Part shown: in pieces, positions 1 to 9,120 of the stretch
Numbering within the stretch: position 1 is the stretch's first letter
Layout: each line of letters begins with the position of its first letter
DNA from: Richelia sp. SL_2_1
GTDB lineage: Bacteria; Cyanobacteriota; Cyanobacteriia; Cyanobacteriales; Nostocaceae
Assembly (NCBI GenBank): GCA_012033205.1
Contig: JAAUSO010000002.1
Location: 52,695 to 116,694 of the forward strand
Direction of reading: 5' to 3'
Length of the DNA: 64,000 nucleotides
The notes under the pieces: model-generated
What the model was told of the DNA's origin: nothing
The model's input: the letters and a program-made list of their open reading frames with translations, nothing else
The model's database searches: none
Program-made: the position numbers and the translations under genes

Positions 1-383
1 TTTGATATATTGTCGCGAATCAGAATTTTGAAAAACTCCTTCTACATAAGTATTCAATACTTTAGTTTCCCAGGTTTTAAAATTCACATCCTCAGCAAAA
101 GAAGCGATTTTTTCCGGCTTAAACGCTTCCTGCGTTATAGTTTGTAAAACCTCTTTATCTAATTGATAAAAATGAGTATTACCTTCAGGACGCATTCTTA
201 CTAATTCAAGCTGCTTAAGTTTGGTTAATGATGGGAAATTGTCGGTTCTTTTAGTTCTAATAACACTGCTAATTCTTCTACACTGCACTCCTGACTTGCC
301 AATATACCAATTATTTTCAGTCTACTTTCATCTGCTAATGCTTTAAAAAAACGCAAGAGTTTCTGCAAATTATCATTTTTCAT
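1..383 (-). pseudogene. ArsR/SmtB-type regulator with DUF2087-like tail, frameshifted and cut by the window edge
   Basis: Reading down the minus strand from the ATG at 383 gives a winged-helix ArsR N-terminus: KALADESRLKIIGILASQE, then SVEELAVLL and LKEPTISHH. It then hits TAA at 227-225. One frame over, the expected continuation follows at once (LTKLKQLELVRMRPEGNTHF, then YQLDKEVL). One extra T in the CATCATTAACC stretch (about 224-230) would restore a single frame. The part after about residue 75 resembles the DUF2087 tail found on such cyanobacterial regulators. The 3' end lies outside the window. Family assignment is firm. Whether the shift is real or a sequencing error is open, but four more genes here show the same kind of break. 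No partner gene is visible. Confidence 0.75.
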
Positions 384-1026
384 TTTCTGCCTTAATTGCC
401 TTTGAGGTCTATCTAATTAGAACTAAGTAAAATAAAACCACCACTTTTTAATGTAGCAAAAACAAGGGTTTTAAGTTGCTTTTAATACAAATTAATTTTG
501 AGATGTTTTTGTAAAAAAAATGATTTTCTTTTTTTACAATTGGCGAAATTTGACTATAAAAAGCATTGTATGAGTAAGCATTAATAGAATGCTGATTATA
601 GTCAAGCTAAGTTGTTAACTTTTCGAGAGAGGAGATTTACTTTTTTTTGAACAAGTATCGGCTGCATAATAATTATCAAATTTACAGCTTAAGCCCCTAA
701 TTTAAAACACTTATAGAAAAGTTAATTAATAAATTAGTAAATTATATTTGAATCAGAAAACTAGATAAATATCTTAGCTATAAGCAATTTAAAATATATA
801 GGTTTAAAAAATTAAAAGTAAAAATATGATTAGCAAAATCAAACCTGAGTAACCAGCCATCCACAGTTATTTGATTGTGTAACACGTCAAAAAACTACAT
901 AGTAATACGATACAACATTATTAATAATTTTTACATCTTTACTCTTATTTGCAATATCCTTTTAGAAGGGTATTTAGGAAATTTCATCTATCTCTTTAGA
1001 TAGATATCTACATCTTTTCAACCCTT
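384..1026. other. AT-rich intergenic region without a recognisable gene
   Basis: About 640 bases separate the regulator start (383, minus) from the psbV2 stop (1027, minus). I see only AT-rich sequence with poly-A/T runs, no credible start plus ribosome-binding site, no tRNA and no strong terminator hairpin. Confidence 0.6.
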
Positions 1027-1533
1027 CTACCCACCAAGTCCAAAACTGTCAGTACCCCAACCAGGAGCTTTTTTCGCAGCGGTGAGGACGAATGCGGCTA
1101 AATTTTCGATTTGTTGTTGAGATAATATATTGGGCGTAATTTCGCGACACCAAAAAGTTTCTTCGCTACCATCATAAGTCATAGGCTGCCGCATATAAGA
1201 TACTAAGGCATTAATATTATCACGGGGAGGATTAGCACCTTTAAGTGTATCTAAAGCCAGAGATTCTAAAGGATTAGGTAGTGTTGAACCACCAACATGG
1301 CAATTAATGCAGCTATCTTCAAAATATCTTTTACCATCAGATAACTCTAACGGTGAAAATTTTTTTTGTATACCTTGTGCATTTAATTCTAAAGCAATAG
1401 GTTCCCTAACTCGTAAATAACGTTTTACATAAAGGTCGATTCCCGCAGCTTGTGTAGGTAGACAATTAGCCGCAACTATTAATAATACAGCTAACGAAAG
1501 CAAGAAAAGACGATTCAAAAAGGAATATAGCAT
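1027..1533 (-). CDS. psbV2: PsbV2-like cytochrome c (cytochrome c550 paralogue)
   Basis: 168 residues. An N-terminal hydrophobic signal (about 8-30, ending TQAA) should send it to the thylakoid lumen. The haem c site is C75-I-N-C78-H79. The region PPRDNINALVSYM and YDG align with cytochrome c550. Where PsbV has its second axial ligand, His, after YDGEIEISEL, this protein reads YDGSEETFWCRE: there is no His, but there is Cys129. PsbV2 of thermophilic cyanobacteria is known to use His/Cys axial ligation, which fits. It lies 160 bp downstream of psbV on the same strand, the usual psbV-psbV2 order. The ATG at 1533 is the only good start. Its role is uncertain; it is not an essential photosystem II subunit. 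Confidence 0.85.
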   Translation of the reverse strand: MLYSFLNRLFLLSLAVLLIVAANCLPTQAAGIDLYVKRYLRVREPIALELNAQGIQKKFSPLELSDGKRYFEDSCINCHVGGSTLPNPLESLALDTLKGANPPRDNINALVSYMRQPMTYDGSEETFWCREITPNILSQQQIENLAAFVLTAAKKAPGWGTDSFGLGG

Positions 1534-1692
1534 TCTATTTTTAGATTTATTTGATATTTATATGAGATTTATTTGATATTGATAATTTGGCATTTATAAA
1601 ATATATATTAGTCCATAGTCAGCATTCTAAAAATTGAAATACTAACTATAGACTAATAACTAAGGTTTACTTATTACTCAACTGTCGAAGAT

Positions 1693-2184
1693 TTAATAGT
1701 AAATCTTACCACCACCCCATTTTTGACCAACAATCTTAGGTTGTAAGAGAATATGACCAGCGATTGCTTCTAAATCCTCATCGGTCAAATTTCGCATTGC
1801 TGTAAAAATATCCGCACTCTTAATGCTGGGATGCAATTCAGAAATTTCGATCTCTCCATCATAGGTAGTAGGATTTTTCATATAGTCCACCAAACCCTGG
1901 ATGTTATCACGGGGTGGGGTTGCTAATGCCAAAGCTTCAGGCTCTAATCCTACGTTTTGGTTTGTCTTGGTTACACCGCCAGCATGACACTGAGCGCAAG
2001 CGTAATTGAATAACCGTTTACCTTCTTTAACTTCTTTTAAGCTGAGTAGATAGGTATCACCTTGTTCATTCAAGGTTACAGTGCGAGTCGCTTCGTCAAG
2101 TTCTACAGAGTAAGCACTACCGACAAACATCTGAAAACTCAACAACACACTAACAACAAAAATGCCAATTAGTTTTTTTATCAT
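1693..2184 (-). CDS. psbV: photosystem II extrinsic cytochrome c550
   Basis: Lumenal extrinsic subunit that stabilises the oxygen-evolving Mn4Ca cluster of photosystem II. I start it at ATG 2184, preceded by a GAGGGG Shine-Dalgarno-like stretch, rather than the upstream TTG. This gives 163 residues with a signal peptide of 26. The mature protein would begin VELDEATRTV and be 137 residues, the usual length. The haem site is C63-A-Q-C66-H67 and the second axial ligand is H118 (SELHPS). The C-terminus GQKWGGGKIYY is characteristic. psbV2 follows on the same strand, probably cotranscribed. Nothing is missing. Confidence 0.97.
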   Translation of the reverse strand: MIKKLIGIFVVSVLLSFQMFVGSAYSVELDEATRTVTLNEQGDTYLLSLKEVKEGKRLFNYACAQCHAGGVTKTNQNVGLEPEALALATPPRDNIQGLVDYMKNPTTYDGEIEISELHPSIKSADIFTAMRNLTDEDLEAIAGHILLQPKIVGQKWGGGKIYY

Positions 2185-2374
2185 GTTTCCCCTCAAAAAT
2201 TTTAATGCTCAACACAGCAATAAGATTAAGTAGCCGTAATACAATTATCACTCTAAGCGTGCAATTTGTTGCCCAAAGTACTTTTTCAAGTTGTAAAGCA
2301 AATGGGAGGATGGGGAGACAAGGGGATGGGAGTTTAATATCTTTGACCTTAAACCTTTGACCTTAAACCTTTAT

Positions 2375-3229
2375 TTACCCTTTCCTTCCTGTGAAGGTGA
2401 CGCTTTGGATAAAGTATCGGTTGAAGAAAGCGTAAATAACTAAGGCTGGTAGGGTAAACACCATTGAAGCCGCCATAATGTAGTTCCAGTAGCTGATATA
2501 TTGACCTTTGAAGCTGTTGAGTCCGAGGGGTAGAGTGAACATTTCTGGATCAAATAAAATCACTACCGGAAGCAAGAAATTATTCCAGCTACTCATGAAG
2601 ATAAATACTGCTTGGGCTGCTAGTGCTGGTTTTGCTAGGGGAAGTACAATATGACGAAAAATTCCAAAGGTATTTAATCCATCTAGTGCCGCAGCTTCTT
2701 CTAATTCTTTAGGAAAATTAACGAAAAACTGCCGCATCATAAAAATAAATGTAGCGTTTACCATGTTGGGAATAATCATCCCTTGGTAAGAGTTTAACCA
2801 GCCAAAGGTTTTTAAAATTAAAAATGTAGGGATGAGTGTAACTTGTATTGGTACAGCTAATACTGTCAAAATCAGAAAAAACCAAAACTGTCTACCCCGA
2901 AATCGCAGCCTTGCCAAAGCGTAACCTGCCATTGAGTTGAATAATAAGTTTAAGATAGTAACCGCGATCGCAATAATTACGCTGTTGAAAAACCAACGTA
3001 AAAATAATGGTTCTTCGACAAATATTTGCTTGTAATTATCGAGGGTAAAGTTATTCGGTATAAAATTTGGTTTGCCTGCGACTATTTCTGTTAAAGGTTT
3101 AAAGGATGCTGAAAACGCCCATAAAAAAGGAATTAGAGTAATAATTGCATACAATGTTAAAACCGAGTAAAGGAGTATATTTAGCCACGAATAGCTGGAA
3201 TTTATATTTAATTTATTTAATCTATTCAA
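2375..3229 (-). CDS. carbohydrate ABC transporter permease, MalG type
   Basis: 284-residue inner-membrane permease of a CUT1-family sugar importer. About six hydrophobic segments are visible. The cytoplasmic EAA loop reads EEAAALDGLNTFGIFRHIVL followed by PLAKP, which contacts the ATPase. It begins with TTG at 3229, overlapping the TGA of the upstream MalF-type gene (TTGA), so translation is probably coupled; no in-frame ATG occurs early enough to serve. No ATPase gene is in the window; CUT1 permeases often share a genome-wide MsmX/UgpC-like ATPase. A matching substrate-binding lipoprotein lies at 37144-38448. The sugar cannot be told from the sequence. Confidence 0.9.
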   Translation of the reverse strand: MNRLNKLNINSSYSWLNILLYSVLTLYAIITLIPFLWAFSASFKPLTEIVAGKPNFIPNNFTLDNYKQIFVEEPLFLRWFFNSVIIAIAVTILNLLFNSMAGYALARLRFRGRQFWFFLILTVLAVPIQVTLIPTFLILKTFGWLNSYQGMIIPNMVNATFIFMMRQFFVNFPKELEEAAALDGLNTFGIFRHIVLPLAKPALAAQAVFIFMSSWNNFLLPVVILFDPEMFTLPLGLNSFKGQYISYWNYIMAASMVFTLPALVIYAFFNRYFIQSVTFTGRKG

Positions 3230-4134
3230 TTTTTTTCGCCTCCAAAGAGTCGCCGTGCAATTACGGTTATGGTGATAATTACTGTTGCTAAAAGGAAAGC
3301 TAAAGCCGCTGCATATCCCATTTGCAAGTTACGAAATACTGCTTGATATATCAATAAAACTAAGCTTAAAGTAGCGTTATTCGGTCCACCAGTTCCTTTG
3401 GAAAAAATATAAGATTGGTCAAATAGTTGAAAGGTACCGATGATTCCCATTGCAATCACAAAAAAAGTGACGGGTTTAAGCATGGGAATAGTAATATTAA
3501 TCAATTTGTGCCATCCATTGGCACCGTCTAATTCTGCTGCTTCGTAAAGGTAATTGGGTATATCTTGCAAAGCTGCTAAATAAATGACCATGAAAAACGG
3601 TGCTGTTGACCAAATATTCATAATCATAATGGCTTTGAGGGCAACTGCGGGATCTCCCAACCAGTTATATGTAGGAAGTCCAATCACACTTAAAAAATCG
3701 TTGAGTAACCCATTGGTGTTGTATATCCACATGAATATCAACGTCAACACTGCCGAAGAAGTAACTGTGGGTAAAAAGAAAAGAACCCGCCACCAACTTT
3801 TACCACGAATGCCAGAATTGAGGCTGACAGCTAAGAATAAAGCCAGTACAGTTTGTGAAGGTACCACGATTGCCACATATTCGGCTGTATTTTTCAGAGC
3901 AATCCAAACTCGTTCGTCTTCTATTAATTGACTGAAATTACGAAAACCAACAAATTCGTATTCAATACCACCAAGAAGCTGTACTTTTTGTAGGGAAAGA
4001 AATACAGCGTAAAGTATGGGTAGTATTACAAAAGTACCCAAAACCAAAATAGTTGGTATCAGGAAAACATATCCAGCTAAATTTTCTGTTGTACGAACCG
4101 TAGTTTTGGGATGCCGACTAGTTATTTGCTGCAA
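3226..4134 (-). CDS. carbohydrate ABC transporter permease, MalF type
   Basis: 302-residue permease with about six membrane spans. The EAA motif reads YEAAELDGANGWHKLINITI followed by PMLKP. It is the first gene of a two-gene operon with the MalG-type permease (4-base overlap). The start is a TTG at 4134; no good ATG lies in the following 60 codons, so this rare start is accepted with moderate trust. The N-terminal segment (about 1-18) is polar and cytoplasmic. It forms the hetero-dimeric channel with its neighbour. Upstream, 4140-4320 holds a tandem GAGACGT hairpin repeat and no gene. Confidence 0.88.
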   Translation of the reverse strand: MQQITSRHPKTTVRTTENLAGYVFLIPTILVLGTFVILPILYAVFLSLQKVQLLGGIEYEFVGFRNFSQLIEDERVWIALKNTAEYVAIVVPSQTVLALFLAVSLNSGIRGKSWWRVLFFLPTVTSSAVLTLIFMWIYNTNGLLNDFLSVIGLPTYNWLGDPAVALKAIMIMNIWSTAPFFMVIYLAALQDIPNYLYEAAELDGANGWHKLINITIPMLKPVTFFVIAMGIIGTFQLFDQSYIFSKGTGGPNNATLSLVLLIYQAVFRNLQMGYAAALAFLLATVIITITVIARRLFGGEKN

Positions 4135-4198
4135 CTTGAGTCAACCTTTTATTTGTGCATCACAGAAAATTGTAGCGATCAGCGATGCATATTAATGT

Positions 4199-4250
4199 AG
4201 AGACGTAGCATTGCTACGTCTCCACGGTAGCATTGCTACGTCTCCACGGT
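4199..4250. repeat. tandem GAGACGTAGCA hairpin repeat
   Basis: GAGACGTAGCA-T-TGCTACGTCTC forms a perfect 11-bp hairpin at about 4200-4222. It is followed at once by a near copy, and by a third half copy ending near 4256. The same hairpin occurs at 37075-37097, and variants at 11656, 25503 and 52502. It lies in the gap upstream of the MalF-type permease. Confidence 0.8.
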
Positions 4251-4320
4251 AGCATCGGAGTTCATAATTAGTGATTATAATTATTCTAGTTGCTGCGCTT
4301 TCTCCGTTTATCTTGGAAAT

Positions 4321-4710
4321 TTAGTAAAAAGAACGATTTTGTAGTTCCGCTTGGGGTGTAAAGCCTTTTTGCTGTAAGCAAGTTTTGAACTCAATTTCTG
4401 ATTCGCTTAATTTAGGGGTGTCTGTAACGTCAAATATCCTTTCTAATTGGTCGTTTTTCATTTCTGCTAAAGCATTTGCAAATCTACTGCTTGCATCTTG
4501 ATTTTGAATGGTAAGTTTTGCGGGTAAACAAGATGCGATTGCCTGAATACGTTTGTTGTTTTCAGTAGCACTTATTACTCTAGTAGATGTATCAGCGGCT
4601 TGGGCGTATGGTACAATTACTAACCAAATTGTTAGGACTAATAAGCTACACAGAAAATAATTTCCTACTTGCTTTAATAGTTGCTTTAAGCTTTTATTCA
4701 AGTTCGTCAT
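4321..4710 (-). CDS. exported protein of unknown function
   Basis: 129 residues starting at ATG 4710. The first 39 residues form a long signal peptide: basic start, hydrophobic core LLVLTIWLVIVPY, and cleavage site AQA-A. The mature part of about 90 residues has two cysteines (in SCLPAKL and KTCLQQK) that could form a disulphide in the lumen or periplasm. I do not recognise a family. The neighbours (sugar permeases, glutathione transferase) give no hint. Gene reality is supported by the clear signal peptide and by the absence of any better frame. Confidence 0.65.
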   Translation of the reverse strand: MTNLNKSLKQLLKQVGNYFLCSLLVLTIWLVIVPYAQAADTSTRVISATENNKRIQAIASCLPAKLTIQNQDASSRFANALAEMKNDQLERIFDVTDTPKLSESEIEFKTCLQQKGFTPQAELQNRSFY

Positions 4711-4823
4711 TCTTTGTTTTTACCTAATTAATTTGCTTAATAATGAGTGTATTTTAACTGATTGTTTGCTTAATTTACTCGATTTTAAAGTAAATAACAT
4801 TTAGTCACAGATGAATAAAAATC

Positions 4824-4961
4824 AATACAGTTCAGTTAAGGATATAAATTAATTAACGCAAACAAAACATCTCGCCTTTTTTGGAGGGGGTTTGGGGGAG
4901 AATCCCCCAAGTCTTGGTTCTCAATAAATTGATTGACGGACAACCTTAACTGAACCGTATT
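4824..4961. mobile_element. MITE-like element with 18-20 bp terminal inverted repeats
   Basis: The left end AATACAGTTCAGTTAAGG (4824) is mirrored at the right end by CCTTAACTGAACCGTATT (ending 4961). The 138-bp element has no coding capacity; its interior includes a G-rich GGAGGGGGTTTGGGGGAG tract that can pair with GAATCCCCC. A second element with the same ends and a different interior lies at 13800-13960. It occupies most of the gap between the exported protein and the glutathione transferase. Confidence 0.8.
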
Positions 4962-5166
4962 AAAATAAAAATTATGATTTTTATCGCTTGATCATACAAA
5001 AAATTAGTTTCTATATTTATATCAAGAGTTTTTCAAATCAAAGATTTACTAAAAAATTTACTAAAAGATTTACTAAATTTAGTACTATTTATTTAGTTTG
5101 ATTTTGATTGTGTTAAATTGCTCTATAATTTTAAATTAATTCTAGGTTAATTTGAGAATAAATGCC

Positions 5167-6240
5167 ATGTCAGTGCCTATCATATCATCCGAAGAAGACG
5201 TAAATTCCCAAAAATCTCAAAATTCTACTTATAAAACTCAGAAAAAAGCAAAGTCCTTACCTTCAGGGTTAATTATCAAGCTGGGAAAATTTGTCTGGAC
5301 AACTATGTGGCAAATCATGATGTCCAAGCTGGCACCGAGTAATTCTTCGGGAGAATATATCCGTCCTTCAAGTCAGTTTCGTAATTCCATCAACAGTTTA
5401 GAAAATAATCTTTATCAACCAGAATCGGGACGTTATCGCTTATATGTAGGTTTGGGATGTCCTTGGGCTCATCGAACTTTGGTTGTGAGAGCGTTGAAAG
5501 GACTTGAAGATGCTCTAGAAATATCGATTGTTTATCCTTCACCCGATGAAGGAATTTGGGTTTTAAATAATCCTGAAGAAAATTGTCGCACTGTTCCGGA
5601 AATATATCAAATTGCACAGCCGAATTATCAAGGACGTTGTACGGTTCCGGTGTTGTGGGATAAGCAAACAAAAACGATAGTCAATAATGAAAGTGCGGAG
5701 ATTATTGTGATGTTAAATTCCCAATTAAATGAATTTGCAACTAATCCCCAACTTAATCTTTACCCAGAAGAATTAAAAGCAGAAATAGAAGAATGGAACG
5801 AAAAAATATATCATGCTGTAAATAACGGTGTTTATCGCTGTGGTTTTGCTCAAACTCAACAAGCTTATAATAAATGTTGCGATCAACTATTCACCGTTTT
5901 AGATGAGATTAATCAAAGGTTAGAAAACAACAGATATTTATGTGGCGAAAATTTAACCTTAGCCGATGTGCGTTTATTCACTACTTTATTTCGTTTTGAT
6001 ATAGTCTATTACGGTTTGTTTAAATGTAATCGTCGCAGAATTGCAGATTATACAAATTTAAGTGGTTATTTACGGGATTTATATCAGCTTCCCAGAGTCG
6101 CCCAAACTTGCGATTTAGACAGCGTAAAGCAAGATTATTATGGAAATTTGTTTCCACTGAATCCCGGAGGTATAATTCCTTCTGGTCCCGATATTTCTAA
6201 TCTATTGGAACCTCACGATAGAGAAAAGGTTAAAGGTTAG
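5167..6240 (+). CDS. glutathionyl-hydroquinone reductase (xi-class glutathione S-transferase)
   Basis: 357 residues from ATG 5167, chosen over an upstream TTG. The active-site motif is GLGCPWAHRT (Cys-Pro-Trp-Ala), typical of xi-class GSTs, which use glutathione to reduce glutathionyl-hydroquinones. The glutathione-binding segment TVPVLWDKQTK and NNESAEII also match the class. The C-terminal helical GST domain (about 190-330) contains LCGENLTLADVRLFTTLFRF. It should be a soluble cytosolic enzyme for quinone detoxification or recycling. It stands alone, with a repeat tract directly after its stop. The residues upstream of about 60 look like a poorly conserved extension. Confidence 0.9.
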   Translation: MSVPIISSEEDVNSQKSQNSTYKTQKKAKSLPSGLIIKLGKFVWTTMWQIMMSKLAPSNSSGEYIRPSSQFRNSINSLENNLYQPESGRYRLYVGLGCPWAHRTLVVRALKGLEDALEISIVYPSPDEGIWVLNNPEENCRTVPEIYQIAQPNYQGRCTVPVLWDKQTKTIVNNESAEIIVMLNSQLNEFATNPQLNLYPEELKAEIEEWNEKIYHAVNNGVYRCGFAQTQQAYNKCCDQLFTVLDEINQRLENNRYLCGENLTLADVRLFTTLFRFDIVYYGLFKCNRRRIADYTNLSGYLRDLYQLPRVAQTCDLDSVKQDYYGNLFPLNPGGIIPSGPDISNLLEPHDREKVKG

Positions 6241-6308
6241 AGGTCAAAGGTTAGAGGTCAAAGGTTAGAGGTCAAAGGTTAGAGGTTAAAGGTTAGAGGT
6301 CAACGGTG
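6236..6308. repeat. short tandem repeat tract, AAAGGTTAGAGGTC unit
   Basis: About five copies of a 14-bp unit (two related heptamers, AAAGGTT and AGAGGTC). It starts at the stop codon of the glutathione transferase gene; the last residues EKVKG are already encoded by a repeat-like sequence. Related tracts lie at 43203, 61190 and, inverted, at 61397. Confidence 0.9.
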
Positions 6309-6412
6309 TAAATGGGAATTCTATTTGTAAGTAAATAAACACATATCCCATAAAAAATAGACTACCTTTATGGAGTGTCTTGGTGGAAAGAAAGTGAGGA
6401 AAATTTTACGGG

Positions 6413-8023
6413 ATGGATGGATTGTCTTTTTCTTGGGGAAGAAAAGTTTTAACTGTTTGTGTGCGTGTATTAACTGCTCTGACTATTGCTTTTGCGGTAA
6501 TATTATTAGTTTACCGATTTGAAAACTGGTCATCTGTTAATTGCGATAATCCCGAATCAATTTGTTCTCAAGTATTTTCAGTAGTTCAAGTAAAATATGT
6601 TCAAGGCTTTAGTATATTAACCGCAGCATTTTTATATGTTTTAGAAAGTCCAGAACGGATCAGAACAAGAATATATGAAGCATGGCAAGTAATTGATAAT
6701 GCTGCTGCTGCCAATGTGTCAACTAGTTATGCAAGAATTCGAGCCTTAGAGTTTTTAAAAGATTATAGTATTTCTCTAGAACGATTAAATCTGGAAAAAA
6801 CGGATTTACAACAAATAAATCTTAGTCAAGTCAATTTGAAAAGTGCAAACCTCTGTTACGCTGACCTTAGAGGAGCTAAATTTAAAGGTGTTAACCTTTC
6901 TTTTGCTGACCTTAGTGATGCTGATGGAAGTAATGCAATTTTTAAAGGGGCTAAATTTAACCACGCTAATCTTGAAGGTGCAAATTTCAATAATGCAGAC
7001 CTTAGAGGTGTAAACTTTAGCAATGCGAACCTCAGAAGTACTAGTCTTAGAGGTGCGCTTTTGGAAAACGCTATTTTTAAAGATGCTGATCTTAAAGGTA
7101 GTTTATACAACGAAAATACGAAATTCCCTGAAGATTTTAATCCCGATGATTATCAAATGTATCGTATTTCTGCCGATGCTAATCTTAAGGATGCTAATCT
7201 CAGAGATACTAACCTTAGTGATGCGAATCTTAAAAGTGCAGATTTAACTAATGCCGACCTGAGAAATGCAGACCTTAGAGGTGTAGACTTTAGAGATGCC
7301 AAACTGATCGGAGCTAATCTTAGAGGTGCTGACCTTCAAGATGCTAAACTGGCTGGAGCGCAACTTAAAGGCAGTTTATACAACGAAAAAACCAAATTTT
7401 CTCAAAATTTTACACCAGGAAATCATCAGATGTATTTGATTTCCCCTAATGCTAATCTTCAAGATGCCGACTTAGCAAATGCTCATCTGAGTGGAGCCCA
7501 TCTGACTATTGCTAATTTGAGAGATACTAATTTAGCTCGTGCTAATCTCCGAGGTTCCAATCTGAGCGATGCTGATCTTAGAGGTGCAAATTTGACTAGT
7601 GCTAATCTTAGAGGTACCAACTTGATTCGTGCAGACCTTAGAGGAGCATATCTTAAAGGTTGTTTATATGACGAAAAAACTAAGTTTCCGCAAAATTTCT
7701 CGATTAATAGTTTCAAAGCTTATTTGATTGCTCCTAATGCTAATCTTAGTGATGCCAATCTTCGTTATGCAAACCTCAAAGATGCAGACCTTAGTAGTGC
7801 GGATTTAACTAATGCAAAACTCAATAGTGCCGACCTCAGAAACGCAAATCTCACTAATGCTAACCTTGGTGGTGCTAATATTCGGAATGCTATGATTAGC
7901 GGTACCAACTTGACTAATACCCAGAACTTGACTCAAGAACAAGTTAAATCCGCTGCTAATTGGGATAAAGCAATATACGATGAAGAATTTTTGCTGGTGC
8001 TAGGTTTACCATTAGAAGAATAA
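6413..8023 (+). CDS. membrane-anchored pentapeptide-repeat protein
   Basis: 536 residues. Two hydrophobic segments at the N-terminus (about 12-34 and 64-80) should anchor it in a membrane. From about 120 to 515 the protein is built of A(D/N)LxX pentapeptides, which fold into a right-handed quadrilateral beta helix. The repeat array is broken three times by a similar spacer of about 30 residues: LKGSLYNENTKFPEDF, LKGSLYNEKTKFSQNF and LKGCLYDEKTKFPQNF, each running on to an (S/A)xxANL restart. Such spacers are common in cyanobacterial members. Molecular function is unknown. The ATG at 6413 has GTGAGGA 12 bases upstream. Confidence 0.93.
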   Translation: MDGLSFSWGRKVLTVCVRVLTALTIAFAVILLVYRFENWSSVNCDNPESICSQVFSVVQVKYVQGFSILTAAFLYVLESPERIRTRIYEAWQVIDNAAAANVSTSYARIRALEFLKDYSISLERLNLEKTDLQQINLSQVNLKSANLCYADLRGAKFKGVNLSFADLSDADGSNAIFKGAKFNHANLEGANFNNADLRGVNFSNANLRSTSLRGALLENAIFKDADLKGSLYNENTKFPEDFNPDDYQMYRISADANLKDANLRDTNLSDANLKSADLTNADLRNADLRGVDFRDAKLIGANLRGADLQDAKLAGAQLKGSLYNEKTKFSQNFTPGNHQMYLISPNANLQDADLANAHLSGAHLTIANLRDTNLARANLRGSNLSDADLRGANLTSANLRGTNLIRADLRGAYLKGCLYDEKTKFPQNFSINSFKAYLIAPNANLSDANLRYANLKDADLSSADLTNAKLNSADLRNANLTNANLGGANIRNAMISGTNLTNTQNLTQEQVKSAANWDKAIYDEEFLLVLGLPLEE

Positions 8024-8108
8024 ACTCAGCAGCAAACGCAAACTATTTCATCCCAAAGTCCAAATCGGTGTAGGATAACAAAGGCAAATATTTTTGGTAT
8101 AAGTGGGT

Positions 8109-8284
8109 GTGCAAAATTATTTGTGTCATTGCGAGCGACAGCGTTTGCTTCGCTATACTGCGTAAACGCGCAGCGTGTCCGTCAGGACTCAGCATTCACC
8201 CGTAGGGTGCGGTTCATCGCAACACTTTGAGATTGCTTCGTTTCACTTCGTTCCACTCGCAATGACAAATACACAATTAATTTT
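8109..8284. mobile_element. inverted-repeat element, GTCATTGCGAG family
   Basis: The ends AATTATTTGTGTCATTGCGAG (about 8115) and CTCGCAATGACAAATACACA (about 8256) are inverted copies. The 175-bp interior has further short palindromes (CGCGCAGCGTGTCC...). It is non-coding, fills the gap between the pentapeptide and YqeG genes, and resembles dispersed cyanobacterial MITE-like repeats. Confidence 0.7.
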
Positions 8285-8396
8285 GCCTAAGTACTTATGA
8301 ATTACTAAAGAATTATCCATTATTTAGTTATCAATTATTAATGTCTGAGATATTGGCTATAATTCCTTAACTGCTTTAAATCCTTTCTTATTGATT

Positions 8397-8945
8397 ATGA
8401 ATTGGAATCAATTGTTACAGCCCGATTTAACTCTAGAAGCTTCTATATTAAATCTGACACCAGAAATTATTCAGCAATACGAACTTAAGGGACTAGTTTT
8501 AGACGTAGATGAAACTTTGGTTCCTGTAACTATAGCCTTCGCTTCAAACGAACTCCTAGATTGGGTGAATCAAATTCGTCCTTTGGTAAAGATTTGGTTG
8601 GTAAGTAATAACATCAGTGAAAACCGAATTGGTTCCATTGCTCGTTCCCTTAATTTACCTTATTACCTTGGTGCTGTTAAACCTTCACGACGCAAAATTA
8701 AACAAGCACTAGAGCAAATGGACTTACCTGCACATCAAGTTGCCATGGTTGGCGATCGCCTTTTTACTGATATCGTTGTCGGTAATCGTCTGGGTATGTT
8801 TTCTGTGTTGGTTGAACCAATTATCCACCCCGATGCGGCAATGCGTTCTCATCCCATACGTAATTTTGAAGTCTTGATATCAGAAATTCTTGGAGCCTCT
8901 ATTAATCCTAAGAAACGTAGAGTCAAAAATCTCGATAACCCTTAA
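8397..8945 (+). CDS. YqeG family HAD IIIA-type phosphatase
   Basis: 182 residues from ATG 8397, chosen over the TTG two codons upstream. HAD motif I is LVLDVDETLVP (nucleophile and acid Asp), motif II is WLVSNN, motif III is the Lys in AVKPSRRK, and motif IV is MVGDRLFTDIVVGN. The order and length match the YqeG family of small HAD phosphatases. The physiological substrate is not established; plant and cyanobacterial relatives include phosphatidylglycerophosphate phosphatases, so a role in phosphatidylglycerol synthesis is possible. It is monocistronic, and a strong terminator-like hairpin follows at 9081. Confidence 0.9.
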   Translation: MNWNQLLQPDLTLEASILNLTPEIIQQYELKGLVLDVDETLVPVTIAFASNELLDWVNQIRPLVKIWLVSNNISENRIGSIARSLNLPYYLGAVKPSRRKIKQALEQMDLPAHQVAMVGDRLFTDIVVGNRLGMFSVLVEPIIHPDAAMRSHPIRNFEVLISEILGASINPKKRRVKNLDNP

Positions 8946-9080
8946 AAATCTCAAATCTAAAATATAAAAAAAATCTTAAAAAATAAAAGTAACCTATCTA
9001 ACATATGTAAATATATATATAGATAAATCGGAGTCAGCCAAATAAAGACTCTGAACATAATAAATAAAATATCATTATGT

Positions 9081-9120
9081 AAAGCGTCAACCTTCACTTA
9101 ATAGAAGGATTGGCGTTTTA
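9081..9120 (+). terminator. terminator-like hairpin downstream of yqeG-type gene
   Basis: AAAGCGTCAACCTTC pairs with GAAGGATTGGCGTTTT around an 8-base loop, giving about 15 pairs with one bulged A, and ends in a T-run. It lies 136 bases after the YqeG stop. The rest of the 8946-9457 gap holds a dispersed repeat (9385-9415, TCCTCTGCGTTCTTCGCGTC) and no gene. Confidence 0.65.

Noticed and set aside
6856..7110. Leu/Ser/Pro-rich minus-strand frame, and a similar one at 7483-7716
   Set aside because: Both are reverse readings of the pentapeptide repeats, open only because the repeats lack stops in that frame.
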